A stretch of DNA of 64,000 nt from Deltaproteobacteria bacterium (GTDB lineage: Bacteria; Myxococcota; Myxococcia; Myxococcales; 40CM-4-68-19), in assembly GCA_005879535.1 (NCBI GenBank), contig VBKI01000078.1:29465-93464 (forward strand), read 5' to 3'. Each line of letters starts with the position of its first letter. Position 1 is the stretch's first letter. The translations under genes were made by a program, and so were the position numbers. A model generated the notes under the pieces. The model saw nothing but the letters and a program-made list of their open reading frames with translations. It made no database searches and was not told the DNA's origin. Below are positions 8,983 to 17,629 of this stretch, piece after piece.

Positions 8983-10095
8983 TTACCGCAAGAGGAGGTA
9001 GGCCGCTGCGGCCAGCACCGCGGCAAGCGGCAACGTGGTCACCCAGGCGAGGACGATGGCGGAGATGGTGTGCAGCCGCGCCGTGCCTCGAGCAAGGCCC
9101 GCGCCGGCGAGGGCGCCGACCGTGACGTGCGTGGCCGATACGGGAAGGGCGGCGATCGACGCGGCGATGACGAGGGCCGCGGTGACGACGGAAGCGGCCA
9201 GTCCCTCCTCCAGATCCAATTCCGCGATGCGATCCGACATGGTGTGCGCTACCCGGCGCGAGAAGAGGATTCCGCCGATGACCATCGCAAAGGCAACGGC
9301 GGTCATCGAAGGCGCGACGGCGAGCACGGCGCCCGTGACGAGCAGCCCGACGATCTTCGGCGTGTCGTTCAGCGCTCGCGCGAGGCAGACGGCGCCCGAG
9401 GTCAAATAGAACAGGCCTGCGATGAGTGGACGGGCGGGCAGCGTCAGGATGCGGCCAGCGAATCGGGTTTCGCAGCGCGACACCTCGTCCAGCGTGAGAG
9501 CGCGTCCACTGGCGAGGGCCAGTCTACCGTCCCGGAGGACCACCGGCTGGTCGACCGATTCGACGCAGAGGCAAAGCTGCTTCTCGACGCCGACCGCAGC
9601 CAGCAGACGGCGCACCGCCGGATACACCACCAGCGTCGCGGCGCAGGAGAGCACCGGGGAGAGAAGGAGCGGCACGACGAACTTCGCCACCAACGCGCTC
9701 CAGACCAGTTGCCTCGCGCCCACCTTGACCAGGCCGGCGCCGACGAGCGCGCCGAGGAGCGCATGGGTCGTCGAGACGGGGATTCCCAGCCTGGTCGCGG
9801 CCAGCACCGTGGCGGCCGCTCCGAGGGCAATCGCAAGAAGGTACCCGCCGGTCACGTCAGCCCCCGCCGGCAGCAGACCGCCGCCGCCGAATGCCTTGAC
9901 CAGACGCTGATCGAATTGCACCGCCACGACGAGGGCTGCCAGCGAGCCGATCAGCGCGGCCAGGTTGGCGAAGCGCAACGCCGGGCGCGCCTCGGCCATC
10001 CTGCTTCCGATCAGCGCTCCGACGCCCTTGGCGTTGTCGTTCGCGCCGTTCGCCAGCGCGACGAGAAGAACCGCGAGGACCAGGACCCAGGCCAT
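8983..10095 (-). CDS. pit: PiT-family inorganic phosphate transporter
   Basis: A 370-residue integral membrane protein with the two PiT signature repeats: GANDNAKG with PVSTTHA in the N-terminal half and ALNDTPK with PVSATHVT in the C-terminal half. About ten hydrophobic segments surround a cytosolic loop (residues about 165-215). Family members move metal-phosphate with protons or sodium at low affinity. It starts at 10095 and faces the aminotransferase gene across about 120 bp. No PhoU-like gene follows. Its presence is worth remembering beside the PstS-like array further on, but the two are about 16 kb apart and the PiT promoter does not carry the shared operator. Confidence 0.93.
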   Translation of the reverse strand: MAWVLVLAVLLVALANGANDNAKGVGALIGSRMAEARPALRFANLAALIGSLAALVVAVQFDQRLVKAFGGGGLLPAGADVTGGYLLAIALGAAATVLAATRLGIPVSTTHALLGALVGAGLVKVGARQLVWSALVAKFVVPLLLSPVLSCAATLVVYPAVRRLLAAVGVEKQLCLCVESVDQPVVLRDGRLALASGRALTLDEVSRCETRFAGRILTLPARPLIAGLFYLTSGAVCLARALNDTPKIVGLLVTGAVLAVAPSMTAVAFAMVIGGILFSRRVAHTMSDRIAELDLEEGLAASVVTAALVIAASIAALPVSATHVTVGALAGAGLARGTARLHTISAIVLAWVTTLPLAAVLAAAAYLLLR

Positions 10096-10214
10096 GGCGC
10101 CGCTCCCTCCTGACGTAATACACGACCGCGCCGATGTGCTGCGATGGCGGCCCTTGCTCCGGCTTCACGGACCGCGTCAGCAATGATACTGGTGCTGTCT
10201 TCCGCGGGGGAACG

Positions 10215-11579
10215 ATGAGCATCCGCGAGCAGATCCGGCAGGCGCTTTCGCTCTCGGCCTCCGACGCGCGTCAGCTGCACGCCCGGCACGTGAATCCCAC
10301 GTTCATCGAGGCGCTCGAGCTGTTTGGGTTCGGGCGGGACTTCGTCAAGGCCGAGGGCCTGTCGCTGTGGGACCACGAAGGCCACGAGGTGCTCGACTTT
10401 CTCGCCGGGTACGGGGCGGTGTCGCTCGGGCACAATCACCCCGACGTGCGCGCCGCGATCGAAGAGGTGCTGCAGGCGCGGGCGCCACATTTCCTGCTCG
10501 TGTCGCCGCAGCGGCTTGCGGCGGCGCTGGCGAAGCGCCTGGCCGTCGTCGCGCCGGGCGATCTCGATCTTTGCACCTTCGGCTCCAGCGGCTCCGAGGC
10601 CGTCGAGAGCGCCCTCAAGCTGGCCCGTGCGGCGACGCGCCGGCCGCGCTTCGTCTCCGCGGACCGCAGCTACCACGGGACGACCCTCGGTGCTCTCGCC
10701 GTGACGGGGAGCGTCCGCCACCGCGCGCCCTTCGAGCCGCTCCTCGACGGTTGCGTCCGCGTGCCCTTCGGCGATCCCTTCGCGCTCGAGCGGGAGCTGA
10801 AGCGCCGCGACGTCGCCGCGGTCGTGCTCGAGCCGATGCAGGGCGAAGGCGGTATGCGTCCTGCGCCGCACGGATACCTCGCCGAGGCCGCGCGGCTCTG
10901 CCGGCGTTACGGTTCACTCCTTGTCCTCGACGAAATCCAGACCGGGCTCGGTCGTTGCGGGTATCTCTTCCTCTGCGAGGAGCAGAACGTCGAACCGGAC
11001 GTGCTCCTCCTGGCAAAGGGACTCTCCGGCGGGCTGGCGCCCATCTCGGTGATGATCACGCGAGGGCGCCTCTGGGAGCGCGCCTACGGGACGCTGCAGA
11101 GATACGACCTGCACTGCACCACCTTCGGCGGCGGGCCGGTCGCGTGCGCGGCCGGCCTTGCCACCCTCGAGGTGATCGAGCGCGACCGACTGGTCCATGC
11201 CGCGGCTGCGGCGGGTGAGTACCTGCGCGAGCGGCTCCGCGCAGCCACCGCCGGACATCCGCTCGTGCGCGAGGTGCGCGGCCGTGGATTGCTTTGGGGC
11301 ATCGAGCTCGACGCTCCCGGAGGCGGGATGGGAGCGGATCTGGCGGGGCAGTGGGTCGTCATCGGCCTGCTCGAGCGCGGGATGCTGACGCAGGTGTGCG
11401 CCGACGCGACCGGTGTCGTGCGCGTCCAGCCGCCGCTCACGGTGACGCGCGAGGCGATCGACCGGTTCGCCGAGGCGCTGCGCGCCACGCTCGCCGATCA
11501 TGCTGCAGGTCGCTGGAGCACTGTGGCCGCCGCGGCCTCGCGGGCGGTGAAAACCAGTCTCGCGCGGGCCTTCGCCTGA
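10215..11579 (+). CDS. class III PLP-dependent aminotransferase
   Basis: A 454-residue fold-type I aminotransferase of the ornithine/putrescine aminotransferase group. PLP contacts are visible: GSSGSEAVE, the Asp in VLDEIQTGLGR, and the Schiff-base lysine Lys268 in LLLAKGLSGG. The ATG at 10215 follows a GGGGGAACG ribosome site; the in-frame upstream extension has no ribosome site or domain. It is followed after 11 bp by a radical SAM gene and then a membrane hydroxylase, suggesting that a lipid-like intermediate gains an amino group, or that an amino-acid-like head group is made. The substrate is not predictable. Confidence 0.88.
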   Translation: MSIREQIRQALSLSASDARQLHARHVNPTFIEALELFGFGRDFVKAEGLSLWDHEGHEVLDFLAGYGAVSLGHNHPDVRAAIEEVLQARAPHFLLVSPQRLAAALAKRLAVVAPGDLDLCTFGSSGSEAVESALKLARAATRRPRFVSADRSYHGTTLGALAVTGSVRHRAPFEPLLDGCVRVPFGDPFALERELKRRDVAAVVLEPMQGEGGMRPAPHGYLAEAARLCRRYGSLLVLDEIQTGLGRCGYLFLCEEQNVEPDVLLLAKGLSGGLAPISVMITRGRLWERAYGTLQRYDLHCTTFGGGPVACAAGLATLEVIERDRLVHAAAAAGEYLRERLRAATAGHPLVREVRGRGLLWGIELDAPGGGMGADLAGQWVVIGLLERGMLTQVCADATGVVRVQPPLTVTREAIDRFAEALRATLADHAAGRWSTVAAAASRAVKTSLARAFA

Positions 11580-11590
11580 GGGAAACAATC

Positions 11591-12649
11591 ATGGCTCGAC
11601 TGCCCGTCGTTTCGAGCCTCGCCGCCTCCGCCCGCTACGGCTGGCGCGGAGCACGGCTGCTGACTGGCTTTCTCCGGGCGCGGCCGATCCACTGCATCGT
11701 CCAGGTCTCGAACCGCTGCAATCTCACCTGCGGCTTCTGTTCCTTCTGGGAGCGTCCTGCGCATCCCCGGGACGAGATGACGGTGCCGGAATTCGAGGGT
11801 ATCTCCGCGAAGCTGGCCGAGGCGGGCTCGATGGTCGTCTCGATCGAAGGGGGCGAGCCGCTCTTGCGCCCCGACATCGTCGACATCGTGCGGGCCTTCG
11901 CGCGCTACCATCACCCGATCCTCTTCACCAACGGCTGGCGCGTGACCGATTCGCTGGCGCGTGAGCTGTGGGACGCCGGGCTCACCGAGATCGGCGTCTC
12001 GATCGACTTCGCCGTCCCGGAGCGGCACGACGCGCATCGCGGGGCGCAGGGTACTTTCGCCGCCGCCGTGCGCGCGCTGCGGGCCTTGCGGGACACGGCC
12101 CCGCATGGCGCTCGCCAGGTCGCGGTGATGACGGTGCTCATGCACGACAACCTCGACCAGTTCGAGGACCTGCTCCGGCTGTCCGCGGAGCATGGAGTCA
12201 TGCACCAGTGCACGCTGCTCTCGACCGCGGGCGACGGGCGCGCGGACGGCGGACACGCGCTTCCCAGTGGTGGCCTCGGCGCCCGCCTGCTCGACCTCAA
12301 GGCTCGTTACCCGCACTTCATCAGCTTCAGCGGATACCTGGAAGGCGTCGACGGATTCCTCGCCGGAGAGGTGCGCACGCCGTGCTGGGCGGGCGAGAGG
12401 TTCCTCAACATCGATCATCTCGGCGAGGTCTCGCCCTGCATCGAGAAGCTGCATCTGCGCGCCGGGAACATCCGGCGGGAACCCTGGTCGGTGATCGCGG
12501 CGCGGCTACGCAGCTTCGAGGAGCTGCGCACCTGCACCGACTGCTACACGTCGTGCCGCGGTTTCGTCGAGGAGATGAGCGGTCCGCCGCGCCTGCGCAG
12601 CTGGCGCGAGTTCTTCGGCGCCTTTGCCAATGTGGCGGCGCCCCGGTAG
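11591..12649 (+). CDS. radical SAM enzyme with C-terminal cysteine-rich segment
   Basis: A 352-residue radical SAM protein. The [4Fe-4S]-SAM motif is SNRCNLTCGFC (Cys43, Cys47, Cys50), followed by the GGEP motif (SIEGGEPLLRPD). The C-terminus has CIEK then CTDCYTSCRGF, like a short SPASM/twitch auxiliary cluster region. The N-terminal stretch before the motif (ARYGWRGARLLTGFLRARP) recalls HpnH-type lipid-modifying enzymes, but identity with HpnH cannot be claimed. It lies between an aminotransferase and a membrane hydroxylase in the lipid/polyketide locus. Confidence 0.85.
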   Translation: MARLPVVSSLAASARYGWRGARLLTGFLRARPIHCIVQVSNRCNLTCGFCSFWERPAHPRDEMTVPEFEGISAKLAEAGSMVVSIEGGEPLLRPDIVDIVRAFARYHHPILFTNGWRVTDSLARELWDAGLTEIGVSIDFAVPERHDAHRGAQGTFAAAVRALRALRDTAPHGARQVAVMTVLMHDNLDQFEDLLRLSAEHGVMHQCTLLSTAGDGRADGGHALPSGGLGARLLDLKARYPHFISFSGYLEGVDGFLAGEVRTPCWAGERFLNIDHLGEVSPCIEKLHLRAGNIRREPWSVIAARLRSFEELRTCTDCYTSCRGFVEEMSGPPRLRSWREFFGAFANVAAPR

Positions 12650-12654
12650 GTCCG

Positions 12655-13479
12655 ATGCGAGCCGTCGCCCGTTGGCTGGCCCTGCCTCTTCTCATCGTCA
12701 CGTCGGTGATCGGGGTGCTCCTGGCAATCTCCCTGCGCTTGCCGATCGTTCCCGTGCTCGCGGCCGGAGGCGTGCTCTACGCCGCGATCGTCCTCGCGCT
12801 CGAGCGCTGGCTTCCCTACGCTCCGGAATGGCAGCGGCCCAAGGGAGACGTGCCCACCGACATCGCGCACCTGGTCGTCACCGGAGGCCTGATCGAGTTC
12901 GCGACCGCTTTCGGTCTCGCGCCACCCGCTGCGAAGGCGATCTGGCCGTCGAGCTGGCCGCTGGTGGCGCAGATCGCGCTCGCGCTGATCGCCACGGAGC
13001 TCCTCGACTACTGGATCCATCGCCTGCTTCATGGCCCGCTCTGGCGGTTTCATGCCGTCCACCACAGTGCACCGAGGATGTATTGGGTCAATTCCTGGCG
13101 CCTCCATCCGGTGGAGGCGGTCCTGTACTGGTGCTGCACCGTCGCTCCGCTGCTCGTGCTGGGCGCGCCGGAGGTGCCGCTGGTCGTCGTCTGGGCGGCG
13201 ACGACCGTCTTCCGCATGGTCCAGCATTCGAACGTCGACGTCCGGCTGGGACCGCTGAATTGGGTGCTCGCAGGGCCCGAGCTGCACCGCTGGCACCACT
13301 CGCGCGACCGGACCGAATCGGAGGCGAACTACGGGAATGCGCTGATCGTGTGGGACGTCGTCTTCGGCACGCGCCGCCTTCCTGACCGCGCGCCGCCGCT
13401 CGACGTCGGCCTCGCCGGAAAGCCGTACCCCTCGGCGTACGGCGCGCAGATTCTCGCTCCGTTTCGCGGGCTGCCCTAG
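12655..13479 (+). CDS. membrane di-iron hydroxylase (sterol desaturase / fatty acid hydroxylase family)
   Basis: A 274-residue polytopic membrane protein with the eight-histidine iron ligand set: DYWIHRLLH, then FHAVHHS, then QHSNVD and ELHRWHHSR. These are the HxxxH, HxxHH and HxxHH clusters of the fatty acid hydroxylase superfamily. It should use O2 to hydroxylate or desaturate a lipid chain at the inner membrane. It begins 5 bp after the radical SAM gene. Its stop overlaps the convergent LCAT-like gene through the palindrome CTAG. Confidence 0.9.
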   Translation: MRAVARWLALPLLIVTSVIGVLLAISLRLPIVPVLAAGGVLYAAIVLALERWLPYAPEWQRPKGDVPTDIAHLVVTGGLIEFATAFGLAPPAAKAIWPSSWPLVAQIALALIATELLDYWIHRLLHGPLWRFHAVHHSAPRMYWVNSWRLHPVEAVLYWCCTVAPLLVLGAPEVPLVVVWAATTVFRMVQHSNVDVRLGPLNWVLAGPELHRWHHSRDRTESEANYGNALIVWDVVFGTRRLPDRAPPLDVGLAGKPYPSAYGAQILAPFRGLP

Positions 13480-14651
13480 GAGCAGGCGGGATTGCCGGCG
13501 AGAGGGAGCCCGGTGCCTCGGCGAACGTCAAGATGCGTTTCGGGAATCGCGCGGTCGGTGGCGAGCAGCGCTTCGAGGACGAGGCGGTGAACGTCGCGAT
13601 CCGCTGGCAGCGCCCGGTGCTCGTTGGACTCGACGAACCACACGCGTTGCGGGTCGAGGGACGGCAATCCCTGAAGGCTGCGCACCGGCACCGCCGAATC
13701 GCCCGGCTCGTATGCGAAACGAAGGCGCGGATCGTCGGGCCGCGGCTCGCAAGGCGGGAACGTCGCGCGGCCGCGCTGGACGATGCAGCGCGTGGCCGTC
13801 GGCAGGTTGCGCGCGCCGATGACGAACGAATCGGGATGCGTGACCTGCGCGATCGTGCGTTGCAAGCGCGCTGCCGTTTCCAGTCGGCGCGCCAGATCGG
13901 TCACGCCGGGATCGAGCTGCAACCTCTGCCAGGTATCGGGATCGTAGAGGTCGATGTCGAGCGATGCGCCATCTGCGTCCACGAAGACGCGCTCTTCCCG
14001 GTGCGGAAGAGCGTCCCATACTGTCTGGAAACGGGCCACGGCAGATCCGGAAAAGCTCTTGCCGAGCGGCGCCGGTCGGACTCCCTCGGCGATGTACCAG
14101 AGCGCGCTGAACGCTCCCCGCTGCGGCGTGCCCACGTAGACGATGCGCCGCACCGGCGCGTTGCCCTGCGCGAGGAGCCAGCGGATGGCGAGCCCGCCCG
14201 TCGACATTCCGATCAGATCGAACCGCTCGTGGCCCGCGCCGCGCAGCCGCTCGAGCAACTCCGCGAGCTGCTCGCCAACCTCGGTGACGCCGCCTCGCCA
14301 GTCGTATTCGAAGACCTGCAGATCTTCGCCAAGCACGTATCCGCCCACGCCGGTGAGGAAGCGAAGCATGCCGCCGAAGACGTCGTAGTCGAGCAGACCT
14401 GGAATGACGGTGAAGCCTCGCAGCAACCCGGCGGCGTGGATTCCCGGATCGTCTCCGAGCGGCGGGCCAAAATAGAGCCGCCGCGCGCTTCCCCAGGCGA
14501 GCCGGCCGCATGGGTCCGCGAGGCGCGTTCCGAGAATGCTGGGCACGAGCACCACGGGGGTCCGCTCCGCAGTCAGCCGGGCGCGCCGGCGCAACAGGCG
14601 GATGCGCAGCGGAAGCCGGTGGATCCTTTCGTACAGCCGGTTGAGGAGCAT
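13476..14651 (-). CDS. LCAT-like alpha/beta-hydrolase (lipid acyltransferase/lipase)
   Basis: A 391-residue alpha/beta-hydrolase with the features of lecithin:cholesterol acyltransferase relatives: the oxyanion region VVLVPSILGTRL, the FEYDWRG segment, and the nucleophile Ser150 in DLIGMSTGGLAIRWLL. YVGTPQRGAFSALWYI and YEPGDSAVPVRS are also typical of the family. No signal peptide is obvious; the N-terminus is basic and amphipathic. As the last gene of the ketosynthase operon, 3 bp after the acyl carrier protein, it may transfer or hydrolyse the finished acyl chain. Confidence 0.8.
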   Translation of the reverse strand: MLLNRLYERIHRLPLRIRLLRRRARLTAERTPVVLVPSILGTRLADPCGRLAWGSARRLYFGPPLGDDPGIHAAGLLRGFTVIPGLLDYDVFGGMLRFLTGVGGYVLGEDLQVFEYDWRGGVTEVGEQLAELLERLRGAGHERFDLIGMSTGGLAIRWLLAQGNAPVRRIVYVGTPQRGAFSALWYIAEGVRPAPLGKSFSGSAVARFQTVWDALPHREERVFVDADGASLDIDLYDPDTWQRLQLDPGVTDLARRLETAARLQRTIAQVTHPDSFVIGARNLPTATRCIVQRGRATFPPCEPRPDDPRLRFAYEPGDSAVPVRSLQGLPSLDPQRVWFVESNEHRALPADRDVHRLVLEALLATDRAIPETHLDVRRGTGLPLAGNPACS

Positions 14652-14654
14652 GGA

Positions 14655-15062
14655 TCAGGCCGCGTCGGCAGGCGCCGCGCCCATCTTTGCGCGCACGAGG
14701 TTCACGAACGTCTGTACCGAGAAGAGGCTGAGGATTTGTACCGGCCGCAGCCCCGGGTGGATGCGGGCTGCCGCTTCGGGCATCAGCTCGCGAAGCCGGG
14801 CGAGGCCTTGCTCGGAAACCACCCCGCCGGGAGCGAACTCCTCGTCGCTCATCTCTCCGCGCGCAGCGCGCTCCATCTCGCCGCGGGTGATCTGGATGTG
14901 GAACTCGTGCTCGAGCTTGAAGACGATGTCGAGGAAGTCGAGCGACTCCGCCCCGAGATCGGCCATCAGGATCGAGTCGAGCCGCACGTCCGATGGGGAC
15001 CGCGCGAGCGCTTCGGCGACGATCTCACGGACCCGCTCAGGTACGCGCGTCGATTCGCTCAT
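14655..15062 (-). CDS. acyl carrier protein with C-terminal extension
   Basis: A 135-residue protein whose first 80 residues are an acyl carrier protein: VREIVAEALARSPSDVRLD, then the phosphopantetheine site LGAESLDFLDIV (Ser in ESL), then FKLEHEFHIQI. The extra 50 or so residues (about 85-135, GLARLRELMPEAAARIH onward) are longer than in FabF/FabG-type ACPs and resemble ACPs of aryl-polyene or other dedicated lipid clusters. The start at 15062 gives a normal ACP N-terminus and lies inside the 3' end of the nitroreductase gene (26 bp overlap). It should carry the growing chain for the neighbouring ketosynthases. Confidence 0.88.
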   Translation of the reverse strand: MSESTRVPERVREIVAEALARSPSDVRLDSILMADLGAESLDFLDIVFKLEHEFHIQITRGEMERAARGEMSDEEFAPGGVVSEQGLARLRELMPEAAARIHPGLRPVQILSLFSVQTFVNLVRAKMGAAPADAA

Positions 15063-15720
15063 CCTTGTCCCCTTGCTCGTCGTGCCACTGCACGACCTGG
15101 CTGATGGGCTTGCGCGGCCGCGCCTGAGGCGCTTCCGCCGGCCAGCCCAACGCGACGGCGCCGACCATCCGCCAGGGCGGCACGATGCGGAGCAGCGATT
15201 GGACCTCGTCGCGCGCAACCATCGGTCCCGCCATCCAGCAGGCGCCGAGCCCCTCCGCGTGCGCCTGCAGCAGGAGCGCCATGGTTGCCGCGCTCGTCGA
15301 GCAGAGCTCTGCCTGCATGGCAGAGGCGGTGGGAAGCGTCGCCGGATCGCCTCCGCCGGAGTGGATCAGCTCGGCGAGCAGGTCGGGATACTCCCGGTAC
15401 TGGGGCACGACGATGGCTGCCGCCGTCTCCAGCGGCTCGAAGAAGAAGTCGCCGTAGCTGCCGAATTCCTCGGCATGGTGCGATCGACGAATGATGTCCT
15501 TCATCGCCTCCGTCCTGCTGCGCACGGCATCGACCAGCGCGGCGCGGATTGGAGCTGCGGTCACGACTGCGAACCGCCAGGGTTGGCGGTTGGTGCTCGA
15601 CGGCGCCGTGATCGCGGCCTCCAGAATCCGCTCCAGCAGCGCGCGATCGATCGATCGCGGAGCGAAGACGCGGACGCTGCGGCGGCCGCGCAACCATTCG
15701 AGGTTCGTGGGGCCATTCAT
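15037..15720 (-). CDS. nitroreductase-family flavoprotein
   Basis: A 227-residue protein with the nitroreductase signature: RRSVRVFAPRSIDRALLERI, PSSTNRQPWRFAVV for FMN contacts, and EGLGACWMAGP near the C-terminus. Members reduce nitro groups, quinones or enones, or oxidise (hetero)cyclic intermediates, using FMN. In a ketosynthase operon it could reduce or oxidise a double bond in the chain; that is inference. The start overlaps the SDR stop by 4 bp (ATGA). Confidence 0.85.
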   Translation of the reverse strand: MNGPTNLEWLRGRRSVRVFAPRSIDRALLERILEAAITAPSSTNRQPWRFAVVTAAPIRAALVDAVRSRTEAMKDIIRRSHHAEEFGSYGDFFFEPLETAAAIVVPQYREYPDLLAELIHSGGGDPATLPTASAMQAELCSTSAATMALLLQAHAEGLGACWMAGPMVARDEVQSLLRIVPPWRMVGAVALGWPAEAPQARPRKPISQVVQWHDEQGDKDERIDART

Positions 15721-16457
15721 TCGAGCTTGAACCCCCCGTCGACGTTCCAGACCTGGCCAGTCACGTAGCTTGCTTCATCGCTGCAGAGGAATGCGATCAC
15801 GCGCGCCACTTCCTCGGCAGTGCCCGGCCTGCGCAAGAGGATACGCCGATTCACCTCGTCTCGCGCAAGGGCGAGCAGGTCCGCGGACATCGTGGTTTCG
15901 ATGACGCCCGGCGCGACCACGTTGACGCGAATGCCCCGGGGAGCCAGCTCGACCGCGATCGAGCGCGCAAAGGCTTCGACCGCTCCCTTGGAACCGGCGT
16001 AGTTCGATTGCCCGCGGCCGGGGCGCTGGGCGGCAACGGACGAGACGAGCACGATCGCTCCCCGCCGGCGCGCGATCATGTGCCGTGAGGCCGCCCGGCA
16101 GGCGTGGACCGCGCCGAGGAAGTTCACGCGCATCACCTCGTCGAAGTCCGCGGGCTCGCTCGCGCCGAGCAGGGAGTCGCGCGTGACGCCCGCCGCGCAG
16201 ACGAGCACGTCCGGCGGTCCCAGACCGGTGACCAGCTCCTCGCCAGTGCGCTGGACGTCGTTCCAAGCCGCCACATCGCCGCGGAGGAGCTGCGTGCTGA
16301 CACCGAGCCGCGCAGCCTCTTCCGCCACCCGTGAGGCCGCGGCCTCGGAGCTTCGGAACCCGATGCCGACGGAGAGTCCGCGGCGTGCCAGCTCGAGGAT
16401 CACGGCGCGGCCGATGCTGCCCGACGCTCCCGTGACCCACGCGACGCCCGCGTTCAC
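15717..16457 (-). CDS. SDR family reductase, FabG-like
   Basis: A 246-residue short-chain dehydrogenase. The nucleotide site TGASGSIG is followed by CAAG and the catalytic set Ser in LVSSVAA and Tyr/Lys in YAGSK; the C-terminus SYVTGQVWNVDGG is standard for FabG-like 3-ketoacyl-ACP reductases. It probably reduces the beta-keto group made by the adjacent ketosynthases with NADPH. The GTG start at 16457 overlaps the upstream stop (GTGA). Confidence 0.9.
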   Translation of the reverse strand: MNAGVAWVTGASGSIGRAVILELARRGLSVGIGFRSSEAAASRVAEEAARLGVSTQLLRGDVAAWNDVQRTGEELVTGLGPPDVLVCAAGVTRDSLLGASEPADFDEVMRVNFLGAVHACRAASRHMIARRRGAIVLVSSVAAQRPGRGQSNYAGSKGAVEAFARSIAVELAPRGIRVNVVAPGVIETTMSADLLALARDEVNRRILLRRPGTAEEVARVIAFLCSDEASYVTGQVWNVDGGFKLE

Positions 16458-17629
16458 GGGACCTCCACCCGGACGGCAGCGACCAGACCTGGCGCTCCCG
16501 CGCTGAGGAGCAGCGCGGACGTCTCTTCGGCGGGGGTTGGCACGGCGACCGGATGCAGAGCACCGGGTGCGGCATGTTCGAGTCCGGCGATGGACGGCAG
16601 CACGCCCCGGCGCAGGATCTCGGCCGCTGCGATCGCCTGGACCACGGGCGCGGCCGCGCCGAGACGGCCCAGCGACGCCGCGCTCGCCAGGAGTCGCGCC
16701 GATTCCGGCAACACGCCGGCGAGGGACTCGCGCTCGGCGAAATCCATCTCAGGTCGTGCCCAGGCCGCCCCGTCGACGATCCTTTCGCAATGAGAGACGA
16801 GCGCAGCGATTTCGGCGAGGCGCTGCGCTCGCGGTTCGCCGGAGGGAAGCGGGTCAGCGTCCACACCTGCTATGCAGGAGAGGAGCGGAAGTCCTTTCCC
16901 GGCGGCAGCTCGCACGAGGAGGACGGCCGCCGTGCCTTCGCTGGGCACCGCGCCCTCCGCCCGTTCATCGTAGGGCGGGCGCCAGTGGGTGAGGTCGGCG
17001 CGGGTGGCCACCCGGCGCTCGGTCAAGTCCGCCACCGACTGCGGATCGAGCAGCGAGTCATAGGCGACGACCAGCGCAGCGTCGACGGCGCCGGCCTCGA
17101 GAGCGCGCCCTGCGGCGCACAGCGCCTCGGCGCCGGCAATCGCTCCCGCAAAGGTGGCACCGTCGCCGCGGATCTGCAGGTCGATCGAGAGCAGGGCGTG
17201 CACGTTGTTGGAAAGCTGCTGCAGCATCCAGAACGGATGCATCTGCGCGAGCCCCCGATCCCAAAGGCCGGCGCCGTCGTCTCGCTGCCGCGCGAGAGCG
17301 CGGACCAGGTCGTCCCAGCGCGCGCGGAGCCCACCGGTGGCGGCGAACAAAGCGGTGCGCTCGAGTCGCGGATCGCCCGGCGCGAAACCGGCGCCCGCCA
17401 TCGCCTCGCGTCCGACTTCCAGCGCTAGGAGCCCGACCCTGTCGAGGAACCGGTCGTTGCGGCAGGGCGCGGGCTGGTCCGGAATTGCGCACCGCAGCTG
17501 GCATGCTCCCGGGACCACATGCGGTGCGGGCTGGACGGCGTGCTCCCCGGCGAGCCACCGCGACACGACGCGCTCGATCGAGCCGCCGAGCGGCGTGCGC
17601 CAGGCGCGGCCCGCAATTGCTGCGATCAT
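16454..17629 (-). CDS. ketosynthase-like chain-length-factor-type protein (nucleophile lost)
   Basis: A 391-residue thiolase-fold protein related to beta-ketoacyl synthases. The region that carries the nucleophile in active enzymes reads GDGATFAGAIAGAEAL, with Ile (about residue 164) where Cys should be, and the HGTGTP and KGAxGH histidine motifs are not recognisable. This is the pattern of chain length factors (KS-beta) in type II polyketide and aryl-polyene clusters, which dimerise with an active ketosynthase. The segment HPFWMLQQLSNNVHALLS is typical of the ketoacyl-synthase N-terminal-like family. The ATG at 17629 has a GGAGGGCGG ribosome site and overlaps the KS stop by 4 bp. Confidence 0.82.
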   Translation of the reverse strand: MIAAIAGRAWRTPLGGSIERVVSRWLAGEHAVQPAPHVVPGACQLRCAIPDQPAPCRNDRFLDRVGLLALEVGREAMAGAGFAPGDPRLERTALFAATGGLRARWDDLVRALARQRDDGAGLWDRGLAQMHPFWMLQQLSNNVHALLSIDLQIRGDGATFAGAIAGAEALCAAGRALEAGAVDAALVVAYDSLLDPQSVADLTERRVATRADLTHWRPPYDERAEGAVPSEGTAAVLLVRAAAGKGLPLLSCIAGVDADPLPSGEPRAQRLAEIAALVSHCERIVDGAAWARPEMDFAERESLAGVLPESARLLASAASLGRLGAAAPVVQAIAAAEILRRGVLPSIAGLEHAAPGALHPVAVPTPAEETSALLLSAGAPGLVAAVRVEVP

